A DNA stretch of 64,000 bases from Luteirhabdus salina (GTDB lineage Bacteria > Bacteroidota > Bacteroidia > Flavobacteriales > Flavobacteriaceae), in the NCBI GenBank assembly GCA_025384855.1, contig JALAHT010000001.1:310001-374000 (forward strand), given 5' to 3'. Numbering within the stretch: position 1 is the first letter of the stretch; each line of letters opens with the position of its first letter. Below are positions 45,648 through 54,661 of this stretch, piece after piece. The notes under the pieces are model-generated. The model was not told where the DNA came from and did no database searches. It was given only the letters and a program-made list of their open reading frames with translations. The translations under genes were made by a program, and so were the position numbers.

Positions 45648-47261
45648 ATGAAAAAAACTCTACTTCTAAGTCTTTCCTTCGCTATTTCAATAGGAACGAT
45701 GGCCCAAGTTTCATTTACTCCTTCCTCTGGAGAAATCGGTAATTATGACGATACTTCAGAATGTGCTGTCGATATGAATGGCGACTACTTAGACGACTAT
45801 GTTCGTGTAGCACCGAGTGGTATCGGTATCGATTATCAAAATGCTGATGGATCCTTCACCTCTGTATTTCAAAATACACCCATTCAAAATGATCCTAATT
45901 GGAGTATCGCCGCAGGTGAATTAAACGGAGACGGCTATAACGATTTGGTATTAGGAAACGGACAACGCGTTTCTTTTGTTTTCTCGAGTTCTGACGGAAA
46001 CACTCATACCGAAGACACTTCCTTTACAGATTTCATCTTCTCGCAGCGGTCGACTATGGCCGATATCGACAATGATGGCGACTTAGATTCCTTTGTTTGC
46101 CACGACATAGATTTGAGTCACCCCTACCGAAACGACGGTAATGGAAATATGACCGAAGACCAAACCCTTATTGAAACTATCGACCTACCTGGTAACTATG
46201 CCGCTGTTTGGGTAGATTATGATAATGACGGTGATACCGACATGTACCTTACGAAATGTAGAGGCGGATCCAGCCCTGGCGACCCAGAACGCGATAACGC
46301 TATGTATACGAATAATGGGGATGGCACATTCACCGAGAATGGCGCGGATATTGGAATGCGCGACAATGCCCAATCCTGGTCGACTGTATTTGAAGATTTT
46401 GATAATGATGGCGACTTCGACGCATTTATCGTGAACCACGATTTCCAAAATCGTTTTATGGAAAATGACGGTACTGGCAATTTTACGGATATTATTGCAA
46501 CCACTGGAATCAATCCGAATGACCTTGGTGCTTGGGAGAATCAAGCAGCTGATTTCAACAATGATGGCTTCGTGGATATTTTCTCTGAGCTTTCAAAGGA
46601 ACTCTACATCAACAATGGCGATATGACCTTTACCGGTATCGACTTACCTTTTGATGAAGGAGCCATTGCCGACCTTAACAATGACGGCTTCTTAGACGTT
46701 GCGAATGACGGAACTATTTGGTTTAACAATGGAAATGGCAACAACTATGTAAAGTTTGCGTTAGAGGGCGTAGATAGTAATTTTAACGGAATTGGTGCAA
46801 GAGTTGTCATTGCAGGTGAATGGGGCGAACAAATGCGTGAGGTACGTTCTGGTCAAGGTTTTGGCCATATGAATAGCCTGGTCGCACACTTCGGTATAGG
46901 TACGAGCGATGAAATTGAAACAGTAACGGTTTATTGGCCTTCTGGTACGGTAGACCAGATTGAAAACCCTGACATTAATACACAACATATAATTGTTGAA
47001 GGCAGTAATTTAGCTGTAGCATCCAATACGATTGAAGGTATTAGTTTATTTCCAAATCCATCAACCGAGTTTATTAGTTTTAGCCTTCAAGGGCAGAACG
47101 ATATCCCGCTAACCATTACCGATGTAAACGGAAAAGTTATAACAAAAACCACTATTTCTTCAGGTGAAACAGTTTCTACTCAGCAATTGAAAAGCGGTAT
47201 CTATTTCGCTACGATTGAAGTAGATGGTAAAAAAGGAAATTATAAGTTTATCAAGAAATAA
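45648..47261 (+). CDS. FG-GAP/UnbV (CRTAC1-like) protein with T9SS sorting domain
   Basis: 537 residues. Signal peptide MKKTLLLSLSFAISIGTMAQ. A beta-propeller follows, built of calcium-binding FG-GAP/VCBS-like repeats with DxDxDG motifs (ELNGDGYNDL, DIDNDGDLDS, DYDNDGDTDMY, DFDNDGDFDAF, DFNNDGFVDIF, DLNNDGFLDV). An ASPIC/UnbV domain at about 375-440 contains VRSGQGFGHMNSLVAHFGIG. The last 75 or so residues (ISLFPNPSTEFISFSLQ to NYKFIKK) are a type A T9SS C-terminal domain. It is thus a predicted surface-anchored or secreted cargo of the PorU/PorV machinery encoded at 54662-59806. Ligand unknown. Confidence 0.9.
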   Translation: MKKTLLLSLSFAISIGTMAQVSFTPSSGEIGNYDDTSECAVDMNGDYLDDYVRVAPSGIGIDYQNADGSFTSVFQNTPIQNDPNWSIAAGELNGDGYNDLVLGNGQRVSFVFSSSDGNTHTEDTSFTDFIFSQRSTMADIDNDGDLDSFVCHDIDLSHPYRNDGNGNMTEDQTLIETIDLPGNYAAVWVDYDNDGDTDMYLTKCRGGSSPGDPERDNAMYTNNGDGTFTENGADIGMRDNAQSWSTVFEDFDNDGDFDAFIVNHDFQNRFMENDGTGNFTDIIATTGINPNDLGAWENQAADFNNDGFVDIFSELSKELYINNGDMTFTGIDLPFDEGAIADLNNDGFLDVANDGTIWFNNGNGNNYVKFALEGVDSNFNGIGARVVIAGEWGEQMREVRSGQGFGHMNSLVAHFGIGTSDEIETVTVYWPSGTVDQIENPDINTQHIIVEGSNLAVASNTIEGISLFPNPSTEFISFSLQGQNDIPLTITDVNGKVITKTTISSGETVSTQQLKSGIYFATIEVDGKKGNYKFIKK

Positions 47262-47279
47262 ACTCTTTGATGTAGCAAC

Positions 47280-47308
47280 AAAAAAGCGCCGTAAATCGGC
47301 GCTTTTTT
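47280..47308. terminator. Bidirectional terminator between convergent genes
   Basis: A perfect 12-bp stem AAAAAAGCGCCG / CGGCGCTTTTTT (47280-47291, 47297-47308) with loop TAAAT. It sits between the FG-GAP gene (plus) and the DUF389 gene (minus) and has a T-run on both strands. Confidence 0.9.
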
Positions 47309-47311
47309 GTA

Positions 47312-48745
47312 TTATGGAGTCATCGTTTCAACCCGAAGCGTATCGACCTTCATCTTTAGCTTAAGCCAGTTGTAGAGCGTTGTATTCTTCTCTTGTTGTT
47401 GCTGTGGCTTCACCGATTCATTCCAGGTTACGAAGAATACGGGCAAGGTATCTGTCTTACTGAAATTTGTCAAAATTCGCTTCGAATAGGCAAACTGATC
47501 CAACTCGGTGTAAACGGTCTTCACTTCTTTACTAAGTTCTTGGAAATTCAATTCTTTCACCTGAAGACGGGCTATCTCATTCTCAAGAAACTCGATTCTA
47601 GAGTTTTTATCCTGAATAAGCTGGTCGTTCTTCACATATAAATCCTCCAAGATTCCTGCTTTTACCTCACTCGATAAGCGCTCGGCCATCTGCCCACTTT
47701 GGTCGGCACCCTGGTGAATACGAAGATTCGCTTCTTCTAAACGCTCAGTTGTACTAGCTGTTTCCAGCCACTCGTTTATTTTTGCTGTGGGTACAGGTTG
47801 ACCGATAAGATATACATCGATATTTTTTGTTTTATAATCCTGTGTGAATTTTACAACCTCTGCTCCATCGTATTGAACAATATCCTTTACAAACTCTTTC
47901 GTCTTTTGCTCGAACAACTGCTGGTCTAAAAGATTAATAAAAAGGATCACACTGGGAACCATTACAATTATAGCTATCAGGGAAGCGATTTGCGCGATAC
48001 GCTTTCTTCGTTTCGAATTTGCATATCGCACCAATGGAAAACGCAATAGTTTAGATACGATAAAAGTGGCGAGTGCAATAAATACTGCGTTTATTGAAAA
48101 CAAATACAGGGCACCGCCTGCATACTGCCAATTCCCGATAGCGATGCCATATCCAACGGTACATAGCGGCGGCATTAGCGCGGTAGCAATCGCAACTCCA
48201 AAGATTACACTGGCGATGGTACCACTTTTGGTTTTCGCCACTATAAGCCCCAGTCCGCCGAAAATAGCCACCAATACATCCAAAATTGTGGGGTAGGTCC
48301 GTGCCAACAACTCTGGAGTCTCTTCCGTTAATGGAGAAATTTTGAAGTATAAAGTTGCTGTTAGCACACTTAATATGACCATAATACCCAAGTTGATGAG
48401 CGATCGTTTTAAGGTTTCCACATCATTAATCGCAACTGATAATCCGATACCCACGATTGGCCCCATTAAGGGAGAAATAAGCATGGCACCAATTACTACT
48501 GCCGTACTACTTACGTTCAGACCAATCGAAGCCACGAAGATGGAAAAAATCAAAATCCAAGCGGTATGCCCTTTAAACGGAATATCCTTTTTCACGGCAG
48601 CGATCGTAGCATCACGGTCGCTATCACTTCGTATATCGAAAAGCTCCTTAAAGAACTTTTTAAGGTTTTCCCAGGTGGTTAATTTCACCTGCTCAAATTC
48701 CTCCTCATTAGGAGTAATTTTCACATCATTATTATTGTTTGCCAT
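47312..48745 (-). CDS. DUF389 family membrane protein
   Basis: 477 residues. A charged N-terminus precedes a block of about six to seven helices (about residues 55-275) with the family motif VVIGAMLISPLMGPIVGIGLSVAINDVETLKRSL near 82. The C-terminal 200 residues are soluble and helical, with a probable coiled coil (ILEDLYVKNDQLIQDKNSRIEFLENEIARLQVKEL). DUF389 (TIGR00341-type) proteins are conserved and without established function. The soluble tail with TLPVFFVTWNESVKPQQQQEK is the less conserved part. Start ATG; 0 bases separate it from the mannose-1-phosphate guanylyltransferase stop. Confidence 0.85.
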   Translation of the reverse strand: MANNNNDVKITPNEEEFEQVKLTTWENLKKFFKELFDIRSDSDRDATIAAVKKDIPFKGHTAWILIFSIFVASIGLNVSSTAVVIGAMLISPLMGPIVGIGLSVAINDVETLKRSLINLGIMVILSVLTATLYFKISPLTEETPELLARTYPTILDVLVAIFGGLGLIVAKTKSGTIASVIFGVAIATALMPPLCTVGYGIAIGNWQYAGGALYLFSINAVFIALATFIVSKLLRFPLVRYANSKRRKRIAQIASLIAIIVMVPSVILFINLLDQQLFEQKTKEFVKDIVQYDGAEVVKFTQDYKTKNIDVYLIGQPVPTAKINEWLETASTTERLEEANLRIHQGADQSGQMAERLSSEVKAGILEDLYVKNDQLIQDKNSRIEFLENEIARLQVKELNFQELSKEVKTVYTELDQFAYSKRILTNFSKTDTLPVFFVTWNESVKPQQQQEKNTTLYNWLKLKMKVDTLRVETMTP

Positions 48746-49828
48746 TTAGGTATATTTTTCGCCAAACTTACTTTTTATTTCGTTAAGCAAATTCTTAATA
48801 TTTTGCTCTTTTTTCTTTGGGAAGATTAGCAATACGTTCTCCTTATCCACCACGATATAATCATCCAATCCATCTACAACTACCAGCTTTTTAGACGCAG
48901 TATACACCATGTTTCCATTTGCCTCAATTAAATGAGGAATAGCCCTTACCACTGCATTTTCTTCGCCGTCCTTTTGTAGCTTATCATGAAGTGCCCCCCA
49001 GGTACCCAAGTCGTTCCAATCGAAACTGGCTTGTTTCACAAATACATTATCGGCCTTTTCCATTATGGCATAGTCAATCGAAATATTCTCTGCCTTTCCA
49101 TAGTTATCTTGTATAAACAGCTCTTCCTCTTCTGTATTGTAGACAGGCTTCCCTTCCGAAAACAGGGCATGCATTACCGGATTGTGCTTTTCAAAAGCGT
49201 CGGTAATGCTTTTTACGCTCCATAAAAAGATTCCGGCATTCCACAAGAAGTTACCAGCATCTACAAATTGTTTAGCTGTCTCATAATCCGGCTTTTCACG
49301 AAATTGTTTCACCTTCTGAACAGGCGAACGCGATCCTTCCTCAGCTTCAATATAGCCGTATCCTGTATTTGGGAAAGTGGGGGGAATGCCTAACGTCATA
49401 AGATAGTCATTTCGCTGGCACGCATCGAAACATATCTGCACATCGTTGGCAAAGGCCTCTTCATCCTCAATCCAATGATCGCTTGGCGCCACGAGCATCA
49501 AAGCATTGGGATTTTCCTTTTGGATTTTCATCGCTGCCAATAATATACAAGGAGCCGTATTACGCATAGCCGGTTCCATAACCACCTGTTGTTCTTTAAT
49601 TTCAGGTAGTTGCTCCATTGTTAACGATAGGTACCGTTCATTAGTGAGAATCAAAATGTTCTCCGAGGGCATCAATTTATTGAGGCGCGAAAAAGTACGT
49701 TGCAATAACGTTTGTCCCGTTCCCAACATATCATGAAACTGTTTCGGAAATTCAGTAGTGCTCACCGGCCAAAACCGCGAGCCAATTCCGCCCGCCATGA
49801 TAACAGCGTAATAATCTTTGTTCAGCAT
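48746..49828 (-). CDS. manC: Mannose-1-phosphate guanylyltransferase
   Basis: Makes GDP-mannose from mannose 1-phosphate and GTP for surface polysaccharides and glycoprotein glycans. 360 residues from ATG 49828 (a TTG at 49840 opens the frame earlier). The nucleotidyltransferase signature YAVIMAGGIGSRFWPVSTTEFPKQF is at the N-terminus, with EPAMRNTAPCILLA near 82, VAPSDHWIEDEE near 108, and FDWNDLGTWGAL near 273. It lacks the phosphomannose isomerase domain of bifunctional ManC proteins. Upstream is a SprT-like gene in the same direction. Confidence 0.92.
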   Translation of the reverse strand: MLNKDYYAVIMAGGIGSRFWPVSTTEFPKQFHDMLGTGQTLLQRTFSRLNKLMPSENILILTNERYLSLTMEQLPEIKEQQVVMEPAMRNTAPCILLAAMKIQKENPNALMLVAPSDHWIEDEEAFANDVQICFDACQRNDYLMTLGIPPTFPNTGYGYIEAEEGSRSPVQKVKQFREKPDYETAKQFVDAGNFLWNAGIFLWSVKSITDAFEKHNPVMHALFSEGKPVYNTEEEELFIQDNYGKAENISIDYAIMEKADNVFVKQASFDWNDLGTWGALHDKLQKDGEENAVVRAIPHLIEANGNMVYTASKKLVVVDGLDDYIVVDKENVLLIFPKKKEQNIKNLLNEIKSKFGEKYT

Positions 49829-49861
49829 AATTCTTTTCAAATTGATTAGGGAGTACGCCTC

Positions 49862-50458
49862 CTATGTTAGATATTCTACTTCAGCATTTGGGTTGAAAAG
49901 ATATAAGCGACCTGTGGCCACTTCTACACATTCAAACCGTTTCACACGTTTATTCCCGCGTTTGAATACCTTTCCATTGTACAACCGAAAATGGCCTCCA
50001 AAAGGGATTTCAAAGATAAAGGTTTTATCATTGGGAGGATCGAACTGTTTAAGGGCCAATGAAAGCTTTGCATCAGTATCGCTACTCGCCTTAGGGTTCT
50101 TAAAATGCAGCGCCAGCAGTGGCAACAATTGTTGTGGAAATATTTCCGGACGAATAAAAGGAAGCATCAAACGTTGAAAGGTACATTTCCACTCCTTTCC
50201 ATGTGGCTTGATAGAGCGCCCATATTTCTGAAACGCCACTAAATGCGCTATTTCATGTACCAACGTAATTAAAAAACGATAGGTGTTCAGATTTGCATTG
50301 ACGGTTATTTGATGCTGGCCATCTGGAAGTTTACGATAGTCACCGTGACGCGTTTTGCGCTCATCAACGATTTTAAAGTAGACATGATTCGTCTTGATAA
50401 GTTCAAAAACAGGTGCAACAGCTGCCTTTGGAATATATCGTTCTAGAATCTCGATCAT
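49862..50458 (-). CDS. SprT-like zinc metalloprotease domain protein
   Basis: 198 residues with the SprT-type HExxH site in FLITLVHEIAHLVAFQKYGRSIKPHGKEWK at about 62-92; the second histidine set lies in the HGKEWK segment. The C-terminal part (FKRGNKRVKRFECVEVATGRLYLFNP) lacks the four-cysteine zinc ribbon of many SprT proteins. Role unknown; eukaryotic Spartan is a DNA-protein crosslink protease, but that function is not shown for bacterial SprT. The start overlaps the upstream dehydrogenase stop (ATGA). Confidence 0.85.
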   Translation of the reverse strand: MIEILERYIPKAAVAPVFELIKTNHVYFKIVDERKTRHGDYRKLPDGQHQITVNANLNTYRFLITLVHEIAHLVAFQKYGRSIKPHGKEWKCTFQRLMLPFIRPEIFPQQLLPLLALHFKNPKASSDTDAKLSLALKQFDPPNDKTFIFEIPFGGHFRLYNGKVFKRGNKRVKRFECVEVATGRLYLFNPNAEVEYLT

Positions 50459-51141
50459 GGCGTGCTGCTGGAAACTTGAAGCACCTTGCCATTGTAGTAG
50501 CGATTTCCATTTAAGGCAAAATCGAAAATATAGGCTGCCATCTCTTCAGCAGAAAGTGGCGCTTCGTACCCAGGGAATGCTTCTTCCAACATTTCGGTTT
50601 GCACGGCACCTAACGCTAAGACATTAAATGATGGGCCAGTTTCCTTAAACTCTTCCGCTAACACTTCGGTTAACGTAATAATAGCCCCTTTACTACTGCT
50701 ATAGGCCGCTAAACCAGGAAACTTCATACTACCTTGAATACCACCCATACTGCTGACATTTACAACATGGCCTTGCTTCGATATCATGGGAAGCACCAAC
50801 TGTGTTAAAGCCGCAGCACCAAAAACGTTCACTTCATAGCTATCCAAAAAATCTTCTTTTTTCAGTTTTAAAAAGGGTTTGTTCACCAAATAGCCTGAAT
50901 TATTGATGAGAATATCAACCGTTTCCCATTTCTCCTCTAGAAAATTTTTTACCTTCTTCAGGTCCTGATCATCGGTGATATCGCATGGGAAGCAGGTACA
51001 ATTTGAAATACCCAGACCAGAGATCGGAACATCGTTTCGGGAAAGCGCCAATACATTATGGCCGGCATCTGTAAAGAGAGAAACCAATTCATAGCCAATA
51101 CCACGACTAGTTCCGGTAATGATTACATTTTTCTTCTTCAT
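50455..51141 (-). CDS. Short-chain dehydrogenase/reductase
   Basis: 228 residues, classical SDR. Cofactor motif IITGTSRGIGYELV (TGxxxGIG) near residue 7, NNSGY near 83 (N-N-x-G), catalytic Ser in VVNVSSMGGIQGS near 134 and YSSSKGA near 150 (YxxxK). The substrate cannot be told. Start at ATG 51141 (MKKKNVIITG); the frame extends nine codons farther but into the upstream terminator. Overlaps the SprT-like gene. Confidence 0.9.
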   Translation of the reverse strand: MKKKNVIITGTSRGIGYELVSLFTDAGHNVLALSRNDVPISGLGISNCTCFPCDITDDQDLKKVKNFLEEKWETVDILINNSGYLVNKPFLKLKKEDFLDSYEVNVFGAAALTQLVLPMISKQGHVVNVSSMGGIQGSMKFPGLAAYSSSKGAIITLTEVLAEEFKETGPSFNVLALGAVQTEMLEEAFPGYEAPLSAEEMAAYIFDFALNGNRYYNGKVLQVSSSTP

Positions 51142-51156
51142 GCCATTTAATATAAA

Positions 51157-51189
51157 AAACCTCACAGGTCTTAAAAACCTGTGAGGTTT
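51157..51189 (-). terminator. Terminator of the pdhA-pdhC transcript
   Basis: A perfect 13-bp stem AAACCTCACAGGT / ACCTGTGAGGTTT (51157-51169, 51177-51189) with a 7-base loop; on the minus strand it is followed by TTTTTTATATT. It lies just past the pdhC stop and also resembles a common flavobacterial intergenic hairpin. Confidence 0.8.
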
Positions 51190-51195
51190 ACATTT

Positions 51196-52914
51196 CTATA
51201 CGAACATCGTTACCGGATTCTCGATATATTTTCGAACGGTTTCGAGGAATTTCGCTCCCGTCGCACCGTCGACTGTCCTATGGTCGCAAGCCAGTGTAAC
51301 CGTCATCGTATTTCCAACAGCAATGGCTCCATTTTTTACAACAGGCTTTTGAACAATCGCCCCTACGGAAAGAATCGCTGAGTTTGGTTGGTTGATGATA
51401 GACGTGAACTCTTTAATACCAAACATTCCAAGGTTGGAAACCGTAAAGGTACTTCCCTGCATTTCCTCAGGTTTAATTTTTTTGTTTCGCGCCTTACCTG
51501 CCAAATCTTTCACGTTTGCACCGATTTGTGAGAACGTCATCTGATCGGCAAACTTTAATACCGGCACCAATAACCCTTCATCCACAGCAACCGCAACGCC
51601 AATATGGATATGCTTCGCAATCTTGGTGGTATCGCCATTCCATTGCGTATTTACCTGAGGATGCTTTCGAAGTGCCATAGCACATGCCTTCACGATCATG
51701 TCGTTATAGGATATCTTCACATCTGGATCGCTATTGATAGCGGTTCTAGCTGAAATAGCGTTATCCATATCCAATTCGATGGTGAGATAGTAGTGCGGTG
51801 CGGTAAACTTCGATTCGCCCAAACGCTTCGCGATGGTTTTACGCATTTGCGAATTGGTCACTTCCTCGAAGGACTCCGTTCCTACAGGTGTATACGCTTG
51901 ACCAGCAGCGGCCGGTTGATAATTTTCGATATCGCGTTTTACGATACGGCCATTGTCGCCGCTACCTTGAACATGCGATAAGTTGATGTTTTTTTCCTCT
52001 GCTAATTTCTTGGCCAATGGAGAAGCAAAAATGCGACCACCATCCTTCTGTGCGGGTTGTGAAGTCGATTTGCTAACCTGCTTTGTTTCCTTTTTGGCTT
52101 CTTTCTTTTCTTCTGAAGAATCCTTAGACTTTTTGGAATCGCTCTTTTTATCGGAAGCGTCAGAAGCTTTCTTTTTCTTTTTAGATCCTGAACCGCTCTT
52201 GAAGTTTTCGATTACGCCTGAAACATCTGTGCCTTCCGGTCCGATAATCGCCAACAGCGCATCTACTTTTGCGGTTTCACCTTCTTCAATCCCAATTTTC
52301 AACAACGTTCCGTTATAGAAGGATTCGAATTCCATTGTTGCCTTATCGGTTTCGATTTCAGCTAAAATATCCCCTTCTTCAACCGTGTCGCCTTCCTGCT
52401 TCAACCAACTAGCGACCGTACCTTCTTCCATGGTATCACTTAGGCGCGGCATGGTAACCACTTCAACGCCTTCAGGGATGTCGCTATCGCCTCCTTCTTC
52501 ACTTTCACTTTCACCTTCATCTTCACCATCATCACCGCTATCAGTATCTTCTTTCGATGAATCCGATCCCTTCTTTTTATCTCCTTCATCTTCCTCATCA
52601 GAAGCGTCCTTTTCTTTTTTCTTTTCTTTTGAACCGTCTTCACCCTTTCCATTCAGCAACTCGGAAATATCTTCATCTTCTTCCCCAATAATGGCCAATA
52701 GCTTGTCGACTTCGGCTGTTTCACCTTCTTCGATACCGATGTGAAGCAAGGTTCCTTCATAAAACGATTCGAATTCCATCGTCGCCTTATCGGTTTCGAT
52801 TTCGGCCAAAATATCGCCTTCTTCCACTTTATCGCCAACGCTCACGAGCCATTTCGCCACGGTTCCTTCTTCCATGGTATCGCTCAGTCGGGGCATGTTA
52901 ATCACTTCTGCCAT
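51196..52914 (-). CDS. pdhC: Pyruvate dehydrogenase E2, dihydrolipoamide acetyltransferase
   Basis: Core of the pyruvate dehydrogenase complex, 572 residues. Two nearly identical lipoyl domains carry ETDKATMEFESF with modified lysines at about 43 and 191. They are separated by a low-complexity Lys/Glu/Asp/Ser linker. A peripheral-subunit-binding domain (FASPLAKKLAEEKNINLSHVQGSGDNGRIVKRDIENY, about 305-345) follows. The catalytic domain ends with LACDHRTVDGATGAKFLE (His about 545, Asp 549). It lies 3 bases after pdhA. The E1 beta and E3 genes are not in the window. Confidence 0.95.
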   Translation of the reverse strand: MAEVINMPRLSDTMEEGTVAKWLVSVGDKVEEGDILAEIETDKATMEFESFYEGTLLHIGIEEGETAEVDKLLAIIGEEDEDISELLNGKGEDGSKEKKKEKDASDEEDEGDKKKGSDSSKEDTDSGDDGEDEGESESEEGGDSDIPEGVEVVTMPRLSDTMEEGTVASWLKQEGDTVEEGDILAEIETDKATMEFESFYNGTLLKIGIEEGETAKVDALLAIIGPEGTDVSGVIENFKSGSGSKKKKKASDASDKKSDSKKSKDSSEEKKEAKKETKQVSKSTSQPAQKDGGRIFASPLAKKLAEEKNINLSHVQGSGDNGRIVKRDIENYQPAAAGQAYTPVGTESFEEVTNSQMRKTIAKRLGESKFTAPHYYLTIELDMDNAISARTAINSDPDVKISYNDMIVKACAMALRKHPQVNTQWNGDTTKIAKHIHIGVAVAVDEGLLVPVLKFADQMTFSQIGANVKDLAGKARNKKIKPEEMQGSTFTVSNLGMFGIKEFTSIINQPNSAILSVGAIVQKPVVKNGAIAVGNTMTVTLACDHRTVDGATGAKFLETVRKYIENPVTMFV

Positions 52915-52917
52915 TGC

Positions 52918-53916
52918 TTATAGTTTATGGGGTAAAAATGGATAATCTTCTTGTTCGTACACCGAATCGTACATCACGTTTAGTTCTGGGTAATCGGAAT
53001 CTTCTGCAAATTGCTCGCATTCTTTCACGCGATCCTTAACTTGCTTATCAACTTTCTTGATTTCTTCTTCGGTAGCCCATTTCTCTTGATAAATCTTGTG
53101 AAGCACATAGGAAATAGGATCTTCTTCTTGTTTCTTCTTCACTTCTTCCTTGGTTCGGTAATGTTGCGCGTCACTCATGGAATGTCCGCGGTAACGGTAC
53201 GTTCTGATTTCAAGGAAGGTTGGTCCGTCGCCACGTCGCGCACGATCGATAGCTTCATCCAATTCTTTCGCCACGACCTCAGGCTTCATACCATCTACTG
53301 GCTTACAAGGCATCTCGTAGCCCATTCCCAATTTATAGATATCGGTATGGTTTGCGGTTCGCTTTACGGAAGTACCCATAGCGTACCCATTATTTTCAAC
53401 ACAGAAAACCACTGGTAAATTCCATAGCATTGCCAGGTTGAAGGTTTCGTGCAATGACCCTTGACGTGTGGCCCCATCTCCCATAAAAGTGAGGGTTACA
53501 GAATCGCGATCGAAATATTTATCGGCAAATGCCAATCCTGCACCAAGTGGGATTTGCCCTCCTACGATACCGTGACCACCGTAGAAACGATGCTCCTTAG
53601 CGAAGATATGCATAGAACCGCCAAGTCCTTTAGACGTTCCCGTCCCTTTTCCATAAAGTTCAGCCATCACCTTTTTAGGATCGACGCCCATTCCAATAGG
53701 TTGAACGTGATTTCGATAGGCAGTGATCATACGGTCTTTCTCAAGATCCATGGCGTGTAATGCTCCCGCCAATACGGCTTCCTGACCATTGTAAAGGTGA
53801 AGAAACCCTCGCACTTTCTGTTTGATATACACCTGCGCTAGCTTGTCCTCGAACTTACGCCAGAACAGCATGTTTTCGTACCAATCGAGATACGTTTTTT
53901 TCGTGATTTTTTTCAT
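52918..53916 (-). CDS. pdhA: Pyruvate dehydrogenase E1 alpha subunit
   Basis: Thiamine-diphosphate-dependent E1 alpha, 332 residues. The TPP motif begins GDGATRQGSLHETFNLAMLWNLPVVFCVENNGYAMGT at about 167-203. The phosphorylation-loop-like segment TYRYRGHSMSDAQHYRTKEEV follows near 257. GGSMHIFAKEHRFYGGHGIVGGQIPLGAG near 99 is also conserved. With the E2 gene next door and E1 beta elsewhere it is of the alpha-2/beta-2 type. Confidence 0.95.
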   Translation of the reverse strand: MKKITKKTYLDWYENMLFWRKFEDKLAQVYIKQKVRGFLHLYNGQEAVLAGALHAMDLEKDRMITAYRNHVQPIGMGVDPKKVMAELYGKGTGTSKGLGGSMHIFAKEHRFYGGHGIVGGQIPLGAGLAFADKYFDRDSVTLTFMGDGATRQGSLHETFNLAMLWNLPVVFCVENNGYAMGTSVKRTANHTDIYKLGMGYEMPCKPVDGMKPEVVAKELDEAIDRARRGDGPTFLEIRTYRYRGHSMSDAQHYRTKEEVKKKQEEDPISYVLHKIYQEKWATEEEIKKVDKQVKDRVKECEQFAEDSDYPELNVMYDSVYEQEDYPFLPHKL

Positions 53917-53968
53917 CTATGGAAATATCTAAGCCGAAGCCTTGTTTCGGTTACGGTTTTGCGAACAA

Positions 53969-53976
53969 CAAAAATA
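53969..53976 (-). promoter_or_regulatory. -7 element of pdhA
   Basis: Minus-strand TATTTTTG matches TAnnTTTG, 52 bases before the pdhA start. A -33 TTG is not evident. The 258 bases from here to cdd also contain the 7-bp microsatellite and an imperfect hairpin around GTAAAGCGTACCGCTTAC (about 54134-54151). Confidence 0.4.
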
Positions 53977-54044
53977 ATGTTTTCTAGAGTTATAGGAAAA
54001 AAGCTTTGTTGAAATATTACGGATCTTTGGTGAAAGGGTGGACA

Positions 54045-54079
54045 GTGAGAAGTGAGAAGTGAGAAGTGAGAAGTGAGAA
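54045..54079. repeat. 7-bp tandem repeat, five exact units of GTGAGAA
   Basis: Five perfect head-to-tail copies of GTGAGAA in the gap between cdd and pdhA. No gene is seen from 53917 to 54174. The array is short and a candidate for copy-number variation between strains. Confidence 0.9.
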
Positions 54080-54174
54080 GGTTAATTTAAAAATAGAATG
54101 AAATCCAATTAGAAGTTTTTTTTCTCAGCGTAAAGCGTACCGCTTACAGCATAGAGCGCGAAGAAATTTGAAGC

Positions 54175-54657
54175 CTACAGAAATGAGCTATCAAACAATA
54201 ATGGTAGTAAATCGCTGATAGAAGAAGCTTTTACCACTTTACCGGTTTCTCCCATAAAATAGATAGCGATGGGCGACTTTTGTTTCTTTTCATATTCGGC
54301 AATGGATTGTCGGCAAGCGCCGCATGGAGGTGTTGGAGTATTCACCTCTTGGTTCAGGGATTTGGCGGTAAGCGCCATAACGTCCATCTTCACATCAGGG
54401 TAGGTTGCTCCCGCATGAAAGATCGCCACGCGTTCCGCGCAAAGCCCTGACGGAAAAGCAGCGTTCTCTTGATTATTACCGGTAACGACGTGGCCATTTT
54501 CTAGTTGAATAGCCGCCCCAACCTTAAAACGCGAATAAGGCGCATAAGCCTCATCGCGAGACTGCTGCGCCTTTTCCATTAATTGTTGAATTTCCTCAGG
54601 TAGTTCGGAAACCGAATCGTACACCTCTAAGGCAATTTCAAGAATGTGTTTCTTCAA
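54175..54657 (-). CDS. cdd: Cytidine deaminase
   Basis: Deaminates cytidine and deoxycytidine in pyrimidine salvage. The zinc site has the tetrameric-type Cys ligand and catalytic glutamate in SGLCAERVA, and the two further cysteines in PCGACRQSIAEY. The start is best taken as the TTG at 54657, giving MKKHILEIALEVYDSVSELP, a typical N-terminus, 4 bases past the porV stop. An upstream TTG at 54687 would overlap porV by 26 bases. 160 residues. Confidence 0.93.
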   Translation of the reverse strand: MKKHILEIALEVYDSVSELPEEIQQLMEKAQQSRDEAYAPYSRFKVGAAIQLENGHVVTGNNQENAAFPSGLCAERVAIFHAGATYPDVKMDVMALTAKSLNQEVNTPTPPCGACRQSIAEYEKKQKSPIAIYFMGETGKVVKASSISDLLPLLFDSSFL

Positions 54658-54661
54658 ACTC

